This document shows positions 42,295-50,165 of a stretch of 64,000 bases of DNA, piece after piece. Both the position numbers and the translations under genes were made by a program. Below the pieces are notes generated by a model. It was given only the letters and a program-made list of their open reading frames with translations, did no database searches and was not told the origin of the DNA. Numbering within the stretch: position 1 is the stretch's first letter; each line of letters opens with the position of its first letter. Source of the DNA: an uncultured Roseibium sp. (GTDB lineage: Bacteria > Pseudomonadota > Alphaproteobacteria > Rhizobiales > Stappiaceae); the NCBI RefSeq assembly GCF_963669205.1, contig NZ_OY769915.1, positions 2,330,001-2,394,000 on the forward strand, read 5' to 3'.

Positions 42295-42897
42295 ATGCTT
42301 GGAACTGTGCGCGCTGCGATTGCAGCAGGTTTTCTTTTCGCGGGGTTAGCTGCCGCCACTGCGGCACCCATGTGGAATACGGTCGGGGCCGGAGGCTTCG
42401 ACAACGGCTATGCGACTTCCATCACATATGATGCCAACGCGGCACGCGGCAGCGCGAACGATCGCGGCAACGCGGAAAATGCGCTCGGTGCGCATGACGG
42501 TTCGTTTTTTGAGATCGGTTTCGGAAGCTACATCGACCTGACCTTCGGGACACTTTTCGATACGAGCGTTTCCGTCTTCGAAATCACCTTCGGAAATGTT
42601 CTGAACTGGCCCGAGTCAGCCCAGATTCTCGTGGGTGACGGGATCGACTTTCAGCTCATCGCGTCCATTGGCAATGACGATGCCCAAGGCGGAGGAGTGT
42701 TTCCGATAGCGCTTGCCGGCACGTTCGATACGGTCCGCATCATGGACACGTCTCCGACCCGCAATCTGTCGACCGGTGGCTTCGACGTTGACGCTGTGCG
42801 CGTCACACCGGTGCCGCTTCCGGCGGCCCTGCCTCTGCTGGGGGCAGGGCTCGCCGTGCTTGGTTTTGTTGGCTGGAGGCGGCGTCAGGCTGTGTGA
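42295..42897 (+). CDS. VPLPA-CTERM sorting domain-containing secreted protein
   Basis: 200 residues. Signal peptide MLGTVRAAIAAGFLFAGLAAATA, then a beta-rich domain of discoidin/CBM-like appearance (DLTFGTLFDTSVSVFEITFGN, FPIALAGTFDTVRIMDTSP, GGFDVDAVRV). The C-terminus is VPLPAALPLLGAGLAVLGFVGWRRRQ: VPLPA, a hydrophobic helix and an Arg cluster, the layout of PEP-CTERM-like sorting signals cut by exosortase-type enzymes. No exosortase is in the window. It lies upstream of an exopolysaccharide locus, which often goes with such proteins. Confidence 0.87.
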   Translation: MLGTVRAAIAAGFLFAGLAAATAAPMWNTVGAGGFDNGYATSITYDANAARGSANDRGNAENALGAHDGSFFEIGFGSYIDLTFGTLFDTSVSVFEITFGNVLNWPESAQILVGDGIDFQLIASIGNDDAQGGGVFPIALAGTFDTVRIMDTSPTRNLSTGGFDVDAVRVTPVPLPAALPLLGAGLAVLGFVGWRRRQAV

Positions 42898-42921
42898 GCC
42901 AGCGACCCGTTCAGGAATTCG

Positions 42922-42960
42922 AACCCGTTCGGCATCGTGATGCCGAGCGGGTTTTTCTTT
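42922..42960 (+). terminator. Intrinsic terminator after the VPLPA-CTERM gene
   Basis: AACCCGTTCGGCAT pairs with ATGCCGAGCGGGTT (14 bases, one G-T), loop CGTG, then TTTCTTT. It lies 25 bases after the stop and may also face the convergent cyclase gene. Confidence 0.92.
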
Positions 42961-43042
42961 GTCTGCCGAACGCTCTTTGGCGAGGGGCGAAAGCGCTCAG
43001 CCGTGCCATGGACGCTGATAGAAGCGCGCGAGATTGCCGCTT

Positions 43043-44917
43043 TCAGGTCGCCGCGGTGTTGTCTTCCGCCGTCAATTCGAACACTTCGATGGCGCCTTCA
43101 TATCCCTTGACCTGTGCTTCGCCCGCCGAGCGGACCCTGATGCGGCCCTCTACGCGGTTTGCGAGCTCTGCGCTGACAAGGATGCTGGTTTTCTTTTCCC
43201 GGTTGAGCCCCTCGAGCCTGGACGCAAAATTGACCGTGTCGCCAAGCGCCGTGTAGTTCAGGCGGTCCGAGCTGCCGACATTGCCGACAATGGCCTCGCC
43301 TGCGTGAAGGCCAATGCGGGTCCTGAGAGGCAGGATGTCCGCGTCGGACCAGGAATCCGTCTCGGCCTTGCACGCCTCGATCACGGCAAGCGCGGCACGG
43401 CAGGCTTTTACCGGGTGGTCGTCGACATGGTTCGGTGCGTTCCAGAATGCCATGACGGCGTCACCGATGAACTTGTCGATTGTCGCCTCGTGCTCCAGAA
43501 GCGTCTGCGTGACCACCTCGAAATACCGCGACATCCGGTTCATGACTTCCTCCGGCGGGAGCTTCGACGACATGGCCGTGAAGTTCTCTATGTCCATGAA
43601 CAGAACCGTGACATCCCGCTTCTCGCCGCCGGGTTCGGGTGTTTCCTGCCGCTTGATCATCTGTTGAACGAGGGCCTTGGGCACGTATCTGCCGAAGGTC
43701 AGAAGCGATGTACGCATCTGGTCCAGGGCGGTTTCGAGCTGGAACACCTCGTTGACCACGGACGAGCGCGAGAACGGCCTGTCGAGATCGAAGTTGCGGA
43801 TGCGCTGCGTGCCTTTGGCCAGCGTCTTGAGCGGGCGCGACAGGGAGCGCGAGACGAGCCAGATGAACGGGATGCTGCACAGGGCGATGAGCGCGGACAC
43901 GAGGATCGTCCGCTGAGATGCCCGGGTGATCTCGCCGATCACGTCGCGCGACGGCAGGGCAATCGCAAGGTTCTCGCGCTCGCCGGCGCCAAGTCCGATC
44001 GCGGATATGTGCGTCATCCACGGATGTCCGCTGACCTCGACCGTCTTGATTTTGTCGCGGTCCGGGTTGCGCACCTGTTCCTGCAGGGTCGCCAGGGCAG
44101 CGTATCTGTCGTCGCCGTCCGGGCTGTCCCTGAGGGAGGAGTGCGCAAGCAGCGTGCCCTCATGGCTGATGATCGCGAGAACCCCGGTTCTCGCCTGGGG
44201 TTCGGAATCCAGAAACGAACTGAGGTCCGAAAGCGTGATATCGACGCCGACAACGCCGCGCGCATGCCGCTTGCTGACCGTCAGGCCGGGTTTCTTCGAA
44301 CCGGTGAACAGGTAGACATCCGTCCGCTCCACCAGGGGGCTGTCGATGGCCTGCTCGTACCAGGGCCGCTCCCGCGGATCATAGGAAATCTCGTCCTCGT
44401 TCGAATTGGTGTGCAGCGTCACACTGTTCTCGTCCAGAAAGCGCTCGATCTGGATGGGCCGCTTCCGCTCGCCCCGCAGGATGATCTGCTCGCGAAAGAC
44501 AGTGCCCTCCGGCGCGCCCATTTCCTCCAGCCGGGCTTCGGGCAAGGTGCGTGTCGCGCCGACAAGATAATTGCTGCCGTCTTCGTAGCCGATATAGATG
44601 TTGGCGATCTGTGGCATGGCCGAGAGAAACGAGATCAGTCGTTTGCGCGCCGGATGGCCGCTCGCCTTGGGCTCTACATTGACGTCGAGCCAGTCACCCG
44701 AATATTGCGCGATGGCGTTGATCGGCTCGATCAGGGAGGCCGTCTGCAGCCGCACGACTTCGGCGGACCGTTCCATGAGGTCGCGGCCCGCGGTCAGCGC
44801 CGTCGCCCGGTTGGCGTAATGCGTATAGGAAATAATGGTTGCCGCCAGCGCCAGCGCAACGCTCAAGGTCACCGTGAACAGGCTGACGGTTATGGAAAAT
44901 CTGGAAAGCGGTTTCAT
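43043..44917 (-). CDS. Adenylate cyclase with CACHE sensor, HAMP and class III catalytic domain
   Basis: 624 residues. TM helix near 10-32, a periplasmic double-CACHE-type domain (about 35-300, with WLDVNVEP and YEDGSNYLVGATRT), TM near 330-352, HAMP (SLSRPLKTLAKGTQRIRNFDLDRP), then the cyclase domain: VTVLFMDIENFTAMSS and IGDAVMAFWNAP carry the two metal Asp, TIDKF the adenine-specifying Lys, LNYTALGDTVNFASRLE the second specificity Asp plus Asn/Arg of the transition state. It should make cAMP in response to a periplasmic ligand. ATG at 44917 has AAGGGG upstream; a longer reading to 44998 is less likely. Confidence 0.92.
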   Translation of the reverse strand: MKPLSRFSITVSLFTVTLSVALALAATIISYTHYANRATALTAGRDLMERSAEVVRLQTASLIEPINAIAQYSGDWLDVNVEPKASGHPARKRLISFLSAMPQIANIYIGYEDGSNYLVGATRTLPEARLEEMGAPEGTVFREQIILRGERKRPIQIERFLDENSVTLHTNSNEDEISYDPRERPWYEQAIDSPLVERTDVYLFTGSKKPGLTVSKRHARGVVGVDITLSDLSSFLDSEPQARTGVLAIISHEGTLLAHSSLRDSPDGDDRYAALATLQEQVRNPDRDKIKTVEVSGHPWMTHISAIGLGAGERENLAIALPSRDVIGEITRASQRTILVSALIALCSIPFIWLVSRSLSRPLKTLAKGTQRIRNFDLDRPFSRSSVVNEVFQLETALDQMRTSLLTFGRYVPKALVQQMIKRQETPEPGGEKRDVTVLFMDIENFTAMSSKLPPEEVMNRMSRYFEVVTQTLLEHEATIDKFIGDAVMAFWNAPNHVDDHPVKACRAALAVIEACKAETDSWSDADILPLRTRIGLHAGEAIVGNVGSSDRLNYTALGDTVNFASRLEGLNREKKTSILVSAELANRVEGRIRVRSAGEAQVKGYEGAIEVFELTAEDNTAAT

Positions 44918-45063
44918 CGGCCCCTTGCGTCGCCCCACGACGAGCGCCTGCACCCGGCGCCTCATGCCGAAGCTATTGGCCCGACAGGACCTTTGCAAGG
45001 GCAGGGAAGGGCAGGAAGGGCTTAGGCAACAGGAGATTTTGCCTTGTTGCCGTCAGAACGGCT

Positions 45064-45140
45064 TGGTCGGGCAGGCCGGATTTGAACCGACGACCCCTTC
45101 ACCCCCAGTGAAGTGCGCTACCAGGCTGCGCTACTGCCCG
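45064..45140 (-). tRNA. tRNA-Pro (GGG)
   Basis: 77 bases including an encoded CCA. The acceptor stem pairs CGGGCAG with CTGCCCG; the D arm is GCGCAGCCTGGTAGCGC; the anticodon stem CTTCA/TGAAG encloses the loop CTGGGGG, so the anticodon is GGG (reads CCC and CCT). The T arm contains GGTTCAAATCC. It is transcribed leftward, between the adenylate cyclase gene and the ligase gene. Confidence 0.97.
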
Positions 45141-45192
45141 AACGGGTTCTACCTATCTTGTTCGCTTTCCAAGCGCAAGCGGCTTGTTGGGG

Positions 45193-46473
45193 TCAGGACC
45201 GGCTTTGTCCACGCATCGGGTTCCCGGCCAAGAAACCGGAGCGGGATTGCCGGGTTTCGAGCCTGTCGGCCGCAATCAGGCCCCAGGCCAGCCCGTAGAG
45301 CATGTACATGTGCCGCCAGCGGTCGGTGTCGATGATCACCGACAGGATCAGGTGCGCGACAAAGACCGCGAAGACGCAGTGGGTGAACCCGGTCCAGGGA
45401 CGCGACTTGAACAGAAGCGGAACCATGGCCGCAAGCGTCCACAGCGCCAGGACGATATAGGTGACACCGCCGAGCCAGCCATAGGTGGTGAAGCTCTTCA
45501 GATAGACATTGTGGGTGTCTTCAGGGAAGTAGTTCCGGAAACCGAGCGTCCCGAGACCGAGCGGGTGTTCCATCACCAGCTGAAATCCGAGCGCATAGCG
45601 CGCGAACCGGCCGAGCCGGGCACTGTCGTAGTCCTGGACCAGGCGGGCCCGCTGTTCGAACATCGACGCGACCGTATCAATCGAGAGCGCGGCTGCCAGA
45701 AGCGCGAAGACGGCCAGCACGCCGGCAAAACCCAGCATGATCAGACGCATCCTGCGCCGGTTGCCTTGCTCCGTCACCAGGGCAAGGAAATAGATAACCA
45801 GCACGCCGGCAAAGAGCACGCCCCAGGCCCCCCTGGAAAAGCTCAGGAAAATTCCGAGCAGCAGCACCGTGAGCGGGAGCAGCAACAGGACGTTCTTCAG
45901 AACCGAGTCGCGCAGGAGCCTTTGAATGATCAGGAGTGTCGGCAGCACAAGAAACGGCCCGAAAACATTGGGGTCCTTGAAGGTGCCGCGCGCCCGGTCA
46001 TAAAGCGTGAAATAGTCCGCGCCCGGGAACAGCTGAAAGTAGCCGGCGATGCCGACCAAGGACACCAGCACGGCGCTGGCCGTGTAGCCGTTCTGGATGA
46101 TGCGGAACCGTTCCGGTTTCTCAGCCAGGATCGCGGCATAGAAGATGGCGGTGATCGCAAGGAACCCGGACACGGCCATGTACATGGACGCGTCGCCGAA
46201 ATCGTTCGCGATCGGTATCGAGGCGATGCCTCCGGTGATGTAGAGCATCAGGCAGATGATCAGCGGCCCGAACTCGCGCCGCAGCTTCAGTCCGCAGGCG
46301 AGCCAGACCACCGTCAGCAACGCCATGTAGAGTTCGTAAGGCGCAGGCTCCTCGATCACGAAGCCGGACAGGAATGCGGCAAGCCAAAGCGCGCCGTTGC
46401 CCAGGCTTCTGACAGGCAGGCCGATCGGCGCGTGCGGTCCGTAGGCGCCAGAATATCCGGCAGCGGCGCTCAA
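45193..46473 (-). CDS. O-antigen ligase / Wzy-like polysaccharide polymerase
   Basis: 426 residues from a TTG start at 46473 that overlaps the stop of the upstream sugar transferase (TTGA); GGAG lies eight bases before it. About ten to eleven hydrophobic helices with a large periplasmic loop (around 295-345, MFEQRARLVQDYDSARLGRFARYALGFQLVMEHPLGLGTLGFRNYFPEDTHNVYLKSF), which is the Wzy_C/WaaL pattern with the conserved His-Asn. It polymerises or ligates lipid-linked repeats at the outer leaflet. Third gene of the leftward exopolysaccharide operon. Confidence 0.85.
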   Translation of the reverse strand: MSAAAGYSGAYGPHAPIGLPVRSLGNGALWLAAFLSGFVIEEPAPYELYMALLTVVWLACGLKLRREFGPLIICLMLYITGGIASIPIANDFGDASMYMAVSGFLAITAIFYAAILAEKPERFRIIQNGYTASAVLVSLVGIAGYFQLFPGADYFTLYDRARGTFKDPNVFGPFLVLPTLLIIQRLLRDSVLKNVLLLLPLTVLLLGIFLSFSRGAWGVLFAGVLVIYFLALVTEQGNRRRMRLIMLGFAGVLAVFALLAAALSIDTVASMFEQRARLVQDYDSARLGRFARYALGFQLVMEHPLGLGTLGFRNYFPEDTHNVYLKSFTTYGWLGGVTYIVLALWTLAAMVPLLFKSRPWTGFTHCVFAVFVAHLILSVIIDTDRWRHMYMLYGLAWGLIAADRLETRQSRSGFLAGNPMRGQSRS

Positions 46474-48077
46474 TAGGCGTTCTCCGTGTTGAGCAGCCGG
46501 AACGGTGTCAGCAGGAGGATTTTCAGGTCGAACAGGATCGACCAGTTCTCGATGTAGTAGACATCGCACTCGACCCGTTTCTCGATTTTCTCCTGCGTGT
46601 CGACCTCACCGCGCCACCCGTTGATCTGGGCCCAGCCGGTCACGCCCGGCTTGACTTTGTGGCGCGCGAAGTAGCCGTCGACCACGTCGTCCCAGGTGGT
46701 GTTGTCGGTATGTGCGTTGACCGCGTGCGGCCGCGGACCGACAAGCGACAGCGTGCCCGCCAGAACGTTGAAGAGCTGCGGCAGCTCGTCGATCGACGTC
46801 TTGCGGATGAAACGGCCGACGCGGGTGACACGCGGGTCACCCTTCGTCACGACCCGCCTGGCGTCGGGATCCGACATCTCGGTATACATGGACCGGAATT
46901 TCAGGATTTCGATGATCTCGTTGTTGAAGCCGTAGCGTTTCTGACGGAAAAGGATCGGCCCCTTGCTGTCGAGGCGAATGGCAATCGCCGCCGCGATCAT
47001 GAGCGGAAACAGTGCCACGATCGCCGCGGTCGCGAACACGAGATCGAAGACGCGCTTGCCGACCATGTCCCAGTTGGCAATCGGTTTCTCGACGACGTCG
47101 ACAAAGGGCACCGTGCCGATGAAGGATGTGCCCCGGTTGCGGAATCGGACCTTGTCCGTATGCGCGGACAGGCGGATGTCGACGGGCAGGATCCAGAGTT
47201 TCTTCAGAAGCTGCAGAACCCGCTTTTCAGCGCGCAGGGGAATGCAGACAATCAGCATGTCGATCCGGGCAAGGCGCGCAAACTCCACGAGGGCGCTGAT
47301 GTTTCCAAGCTTCGGATACCCGGCCACGACCGGAGGGGACCGGTCGTTGGCGCGGTCGTCGAAAATGCCGCAGATCCGAATGTCGTTGTCGGGCTGGGCC
47401 TCGATCTCGTGGATCAGTTCCGCGGCCGCCGTTCCGCCGCCGACGATAATCGCGCGCCGTTCGAGGCGGCCGCGGGTCATCCAGTGGCGCACAAGGGAAT
47501 AGACGACAAAGCGCGACAGGCAGAGTCCGGTCAGACCCAGCGCGAACCAGGCGCCGATCCAGGGGTCGGGCAATCCGGTGCCGATCCCCGTCGTCGAGCG
47601 CAAAAGGGCGAACATCGCAAAGACAAGCGTCCACCCGGCCGCGACGCGTCCGAGCTGGGACAGTCCCTGGCGCATCACCGAAACCTGGTAGACGTCGGCT
47701 GCCTGGAAAAAGGCAAGCGTGAACAGGACGGCCGCGAGGGTTGCAAAGACGGCGGACCACCCGGCTGCCAGTTCACCGCCACCTGCGAACACCGCTGCGC
47801 CGGCGCTGAGCACGATCAGAACAACGTCGGTCAATCTGACCAGCCCGGTCAGGACGGGAACGGAGATCCCTTTGCCGCCGAGACTTTGGGCAAGCTGCAA
47901 AGCGGCGACGGAAAGCCCGTTCTCGGTCGTCGGCAACGTGTGAAAGTTCTGCGGGCCGATGGCGTCATCGACGCTGTGCCGGAACTGTCTTTCCAGATTC
48001 TGCCGCAGATCAATGCCGGAATTGCCTTCCGGCTCCCGGTGGACGGTCTGGGGAGGTTTGAGGGCTGGATTGCTCAT
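46470..48077 (-). CDS. Undecaprenyl-phosphate sugar phosphotransferase (WcaJ-like)
   Basis: 535 residues. About four N-terminal membrane helices (roughly 80-200), a nucleotide-binding-like central domain (RRAIIVGGGTAAAELIHEIEAQ, 210-330) and the bacterial sugar transferase domain (about 345-535: KRVFDLVFATAAIVALFPLMIAAAIAIRLDSKGPILFRQKR, ILKFRSMYTEM, RKTSIDELPQLFNVLAGTLSLVGPRPH, VKPGVTGWAQINGWRGE). It starts each repeat unit by moving a sugar phosphate, probably glucose-1-P, to the lipid carrier. Start overlaps the GT4 stop by one base. Confidence 0.92.
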   Translation of the reverse strand: MSNPALKPPQTVHREPEGNSGIDLRQNLERQFRHSVDDAIGPQNFHTLPTTENGLSVAALQLAQSLGGKGISVPVLTGLVRLTDVVLIVLSAGAAVFAGGGELAAGWSAVFATLAAVLFTLAFFQAADVYQVSVMRQGLSQLGRVAAGWTLVFAMFALLRSTTGIGTGLPDPWIGAWFALGLTGLCLSRFVVYSLVRHWMTRGRLERRAIIVGGGTAAAELIHEIEAQPDNDIRICGIFDDRANDRSPPVVAGYPKLGNISALVEFARLARIDMLIVCIPLRAEKRVLQLLKKLWILPVDIRLSAHTDKVRFRNRGTSFIGTVPFVDVVEKPIANWDMVGKRVFDLVFATAAIVALFPLMIAAAIAIRLDSKGPILFRQKRYGFNNEIIEILKFRSMYTEMSDPDARRVVTKGDPRVTRVGRFIRKTSIDELPQLFNVLAGTLSLVGPRPHAVNAHTDNTTWDDVVDGYFARHKVKPGVTGWAQINGWRGEVDTQEKIEKRVECDVYYIENWSILFDLKILLLTPFRLLNTENAY

Positions 48078-49306
48078 TATCGGTTGCTCGATCTGGCATA
48101 GACGGATTGAGGCCTGGAGCGTGCGCTGACGGCCTCTTTCGCACCTGAAACGGAAACCTCCTGGGGCTTGAGGCCCTTGATTTCCTGGTAAAGTGTGGTG
48201 ATCCGGTCGCTCATGAGCTCGACGGAAAATGTCTCGGCGAGACAGCTGCGCAGCTCCCTGGCGTCGGCGGCCATGCGCTCCGGCTCAGACAGGGCTTTCT
48301 CCATCGCAACCGTGAGCTTTCCGATATGGCCCGGTTCGATCAGGCGGTCGGCATATTTACCGAAAACCTCCGGAATACCGCCGACACGCGTTGCGATCAG
48401 CGGACGCTGCGCGGCAACCGTTTCCAGAATGATGTAGGGCATGGCCTCCGCGCGCGAGGGCACCACAACGGTGTTCGCCAGCTTGAAGGCCTCCGGCGCG
48501 GGAAGGGCGCCATGGAACGTGATGGACCTGTCGAGCCCGAGAGAGGAGACCAGCTTGCGGTAGCGCTCTTCATCAGGTCCCTCGCCAACGATATGGGCGC
48601 TGGGCGCGGTACCGGTTTTCAGGCGGATGTTGTAAAGCGCCTCGATGAAGAGATCCGGACCCTTCAGATCCCGCAGCATGCCGATATAGAGAAAGTCACC
48701 CGCATCCGCTCCGGCCGGAACAGGCGTGAACTCGGCAGGCGTCAGGCCGTTATAGACCATGCGTGTCCTGGCTTTCGGCAGGCCGACCTTGCTTTCATAT
48801 GCCGCCGCCTCGTAGTCGGAGACGAAGACGATCCCGTCGGTCAAGCGCCCGAGCAGATTTTCGAGCGTGTGATAGACGCGGCCCTCGAACCGGTGCGGAT
48901 CATAGTGGAGGCTGCCGCCGTGCGGACAATAGACCCGCGCGACCTTGTTGCCGCGCAGGCGCAGCACCGTCCCGATCAGCCGGGCATAGGCCCCGCCCTT
49001 CGCGCCGTGCCCGTGTAAAACGTCCGGACGAAGGTCGCGCACATGCCGGTAAAGGGCCAGTGCCGCAGACATGTCCTGAAAAGTGAGTTGCCGTTGCATC
49101 GGAAAGCGCGCGAGGCCGAGAGAGAGCCTTGGCCTGATCTCGTCCATCAGCCTGTTGTCGAATTCGCTGCCCGTACTGCTGTCACAAATTACGCCGACAT
49201 CGTGCCCGGCTTCCGACTGCGCGGTTGCCAAATCGCGTATATGACGGAAAATCCCGCCAATAGGCGAACGGACACAATGCACGATCCGCATTGGGGTCGT
49301 TGTCAT
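48077..49306 (-). CDS. Family 4 glycosyltransferase
   Basis: 409 residues, GT-B fold. N-terminal MRIVHCVRSPIGGIFRHIRDLA, HGHGAKGG and CPHGG; C-terminal FLYIGMLRDLKGPDLFIEAL, HIVGEGPDEERY and the donor-site region VVPSRAEAMPYIILETVAAQRPLIATRVGGIPEV with the EX7E pair. It adds a sugar to the growing lipid-linked unit in the cytoplasm. First gene of the three-gene ligase operon; ATG at 49306, with 15 bases later an alternative. Confidence 0.9.
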   Translation of the reverse strand: MTTTPMRIVHCVRSPIGGIFRHIRDLATAQSEAGHDVGVICDSSTGSEFDNRLMDEIRPRLSLGLARFPMQRQLTFQDMSAALALYRHVRDLRPDVLHGHGAKGGAYARLIGTVLRLRGNKVARVYCPHGGSLHYDPHRFEGRVYHTLENLLGRLTDGIVFVSDYEAAAYESKVGLPKARTRMVYNGLTPAEFTPVPAGADAGDFLYIGMLRDLKGPDLFIEALYNIRLKTGTAPSAHIVGEGPDEERYRKLVSSLGLDRSITFHGALPAPEAFKLANTVVVPSRAEAMPYIILETVAAQRPLIATRVGGIPEVFGKYADRLIEPGHIGKLTVAMEKALSEPERMAADARELRSCLAETFSVELMSDRITTLYQEIKGLKPQEVSVSGAKEAVSARSRPQSVYARSSNR

Positions 49307-49411
49307 GGTGCAGTTTCCCTGTTCTTACCCCCAGGTTTCTTTTTGAACCCGTGAGGTATTGAGGCTGCACCGTATCAAACGGAGATGAGTCCACCGTTAA
49401 TGGGGGGCGTT

Positions 49412-49969
49412 TTAGAAATAGCGTTCCCGAACGTAAATGGTGTCTCCCGGGCGGATCGGGTCCGAAATGGGAACACGGCCGTTTAGAACTTCACCATTAA
49501 TCTGCCGGGTGATGTCGACGTTGGTCTGCTGGGCTCTGGAGCTGAAACCACCGGCGGTGGCGATGGCATTCTGCACGGTCATGCCCGCCACATAGTTGTA
49601 CTGGCCTGCATTTTGCACTTCGCCCATGATGAAGACCGGGCGATAGGTATCCACTTCCACGGAAACATCGGGGTTGCGGATATATCCCTGCCGCAATTTG
49701 GCGGCAATCTCGGAAGCAAGTCCCTGCTGGGTTTTACCCCTGGCAGCAACACTGCCGATGAGTGGGAAGGAAATATAACCAGCCTGATCAATGACATAAG
49801 TGTTGGAGAGGTCGTCCTGGCCAAACACGATGATGCGCAGCCTGTCGCTGGAATCCAGGCGATAGGGCTGTGTCAGCGTTTCATGAAACGCCGTTGGCGG
49901 CTGTCTGTATCCACTGCACGCGGCAAGGCCCAGGCACAAGGCCAGAACAACAAGCGCTCTCGTACGCAT
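49412..49969 (-). CDS. Polysaccharide export lipoprotein (Wza/GumB-like)
   Basis: 185 residues. Lipoprotein signal MRTRALVVLALCLGLAAC. Poly_export domain: YRLDSSDRLRIIVFGQDDLSNTYVIDQAGYISFPLIGSVAARGKT and an SLBB-like domain (VFIMGEVQNAGQYNYVAGMTVQNAIATAGGFS). It is shorter than E. coli Wza and lacks its long C-terminal helix, as in the GumB/ExoF-like group. AGGAGAG precedes the ATG. Divergent from the Wzc-like gene. Confidence 0.92.
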   Translation of the reverse strand: MRTRALVVLALCLGLAACSGYRQPPTAFHETLTQPYRLDSSDRLRIIVFGQDDLSNTYVIDQAGYISFPLIGSVAARGKTQQGLASEIAAKLRQGYIRNPDVSVEVDTYRPVFIMGEVQNAGQYNYVAGMTVQNAIATAGGFSSRAQQTNVDITRQINGEVLNGRVPISDPIRPGDTIYVRERYF

Positions 49970-50165
49970 CAGCGACTCTCCTACAATTCAAGGACAGCAT
50001 CGCGTGTTATGGTTAATTGAGCGTGAAGAGCGTTTTTGCGCAGGCCTGTCAAAACAGCCGAGGCCGATGCAAAGATTAACGCCGGCGAACACGCAATTGC
50101 AGAAAGCTTAACCGATCGCTTACCCTAATTCGCGATAGTTTGCCGGAATGTGGAGACAGAACCCA

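Noticed and set aside
43034..45025. Long rightward open frame opposite the adenylate cyclase gene
   Set aside because: It mirrors the codon use of the cyclase on the other strand and has no recognisable protein features.
45064..45140. tRNA-Pro as integration site of an island
   Set aside because: No integrase gene or direct repeat of the tRNA 3' end was seen near it; the neighbouring genes look like stable chromosome.
46659..48101. Long rightward open frame opposite the sugar transferase gene
   Set aside because: Arg/Asp/Gly-rich with no hydrophobic pattern; the leftward reading carries all family motifs.
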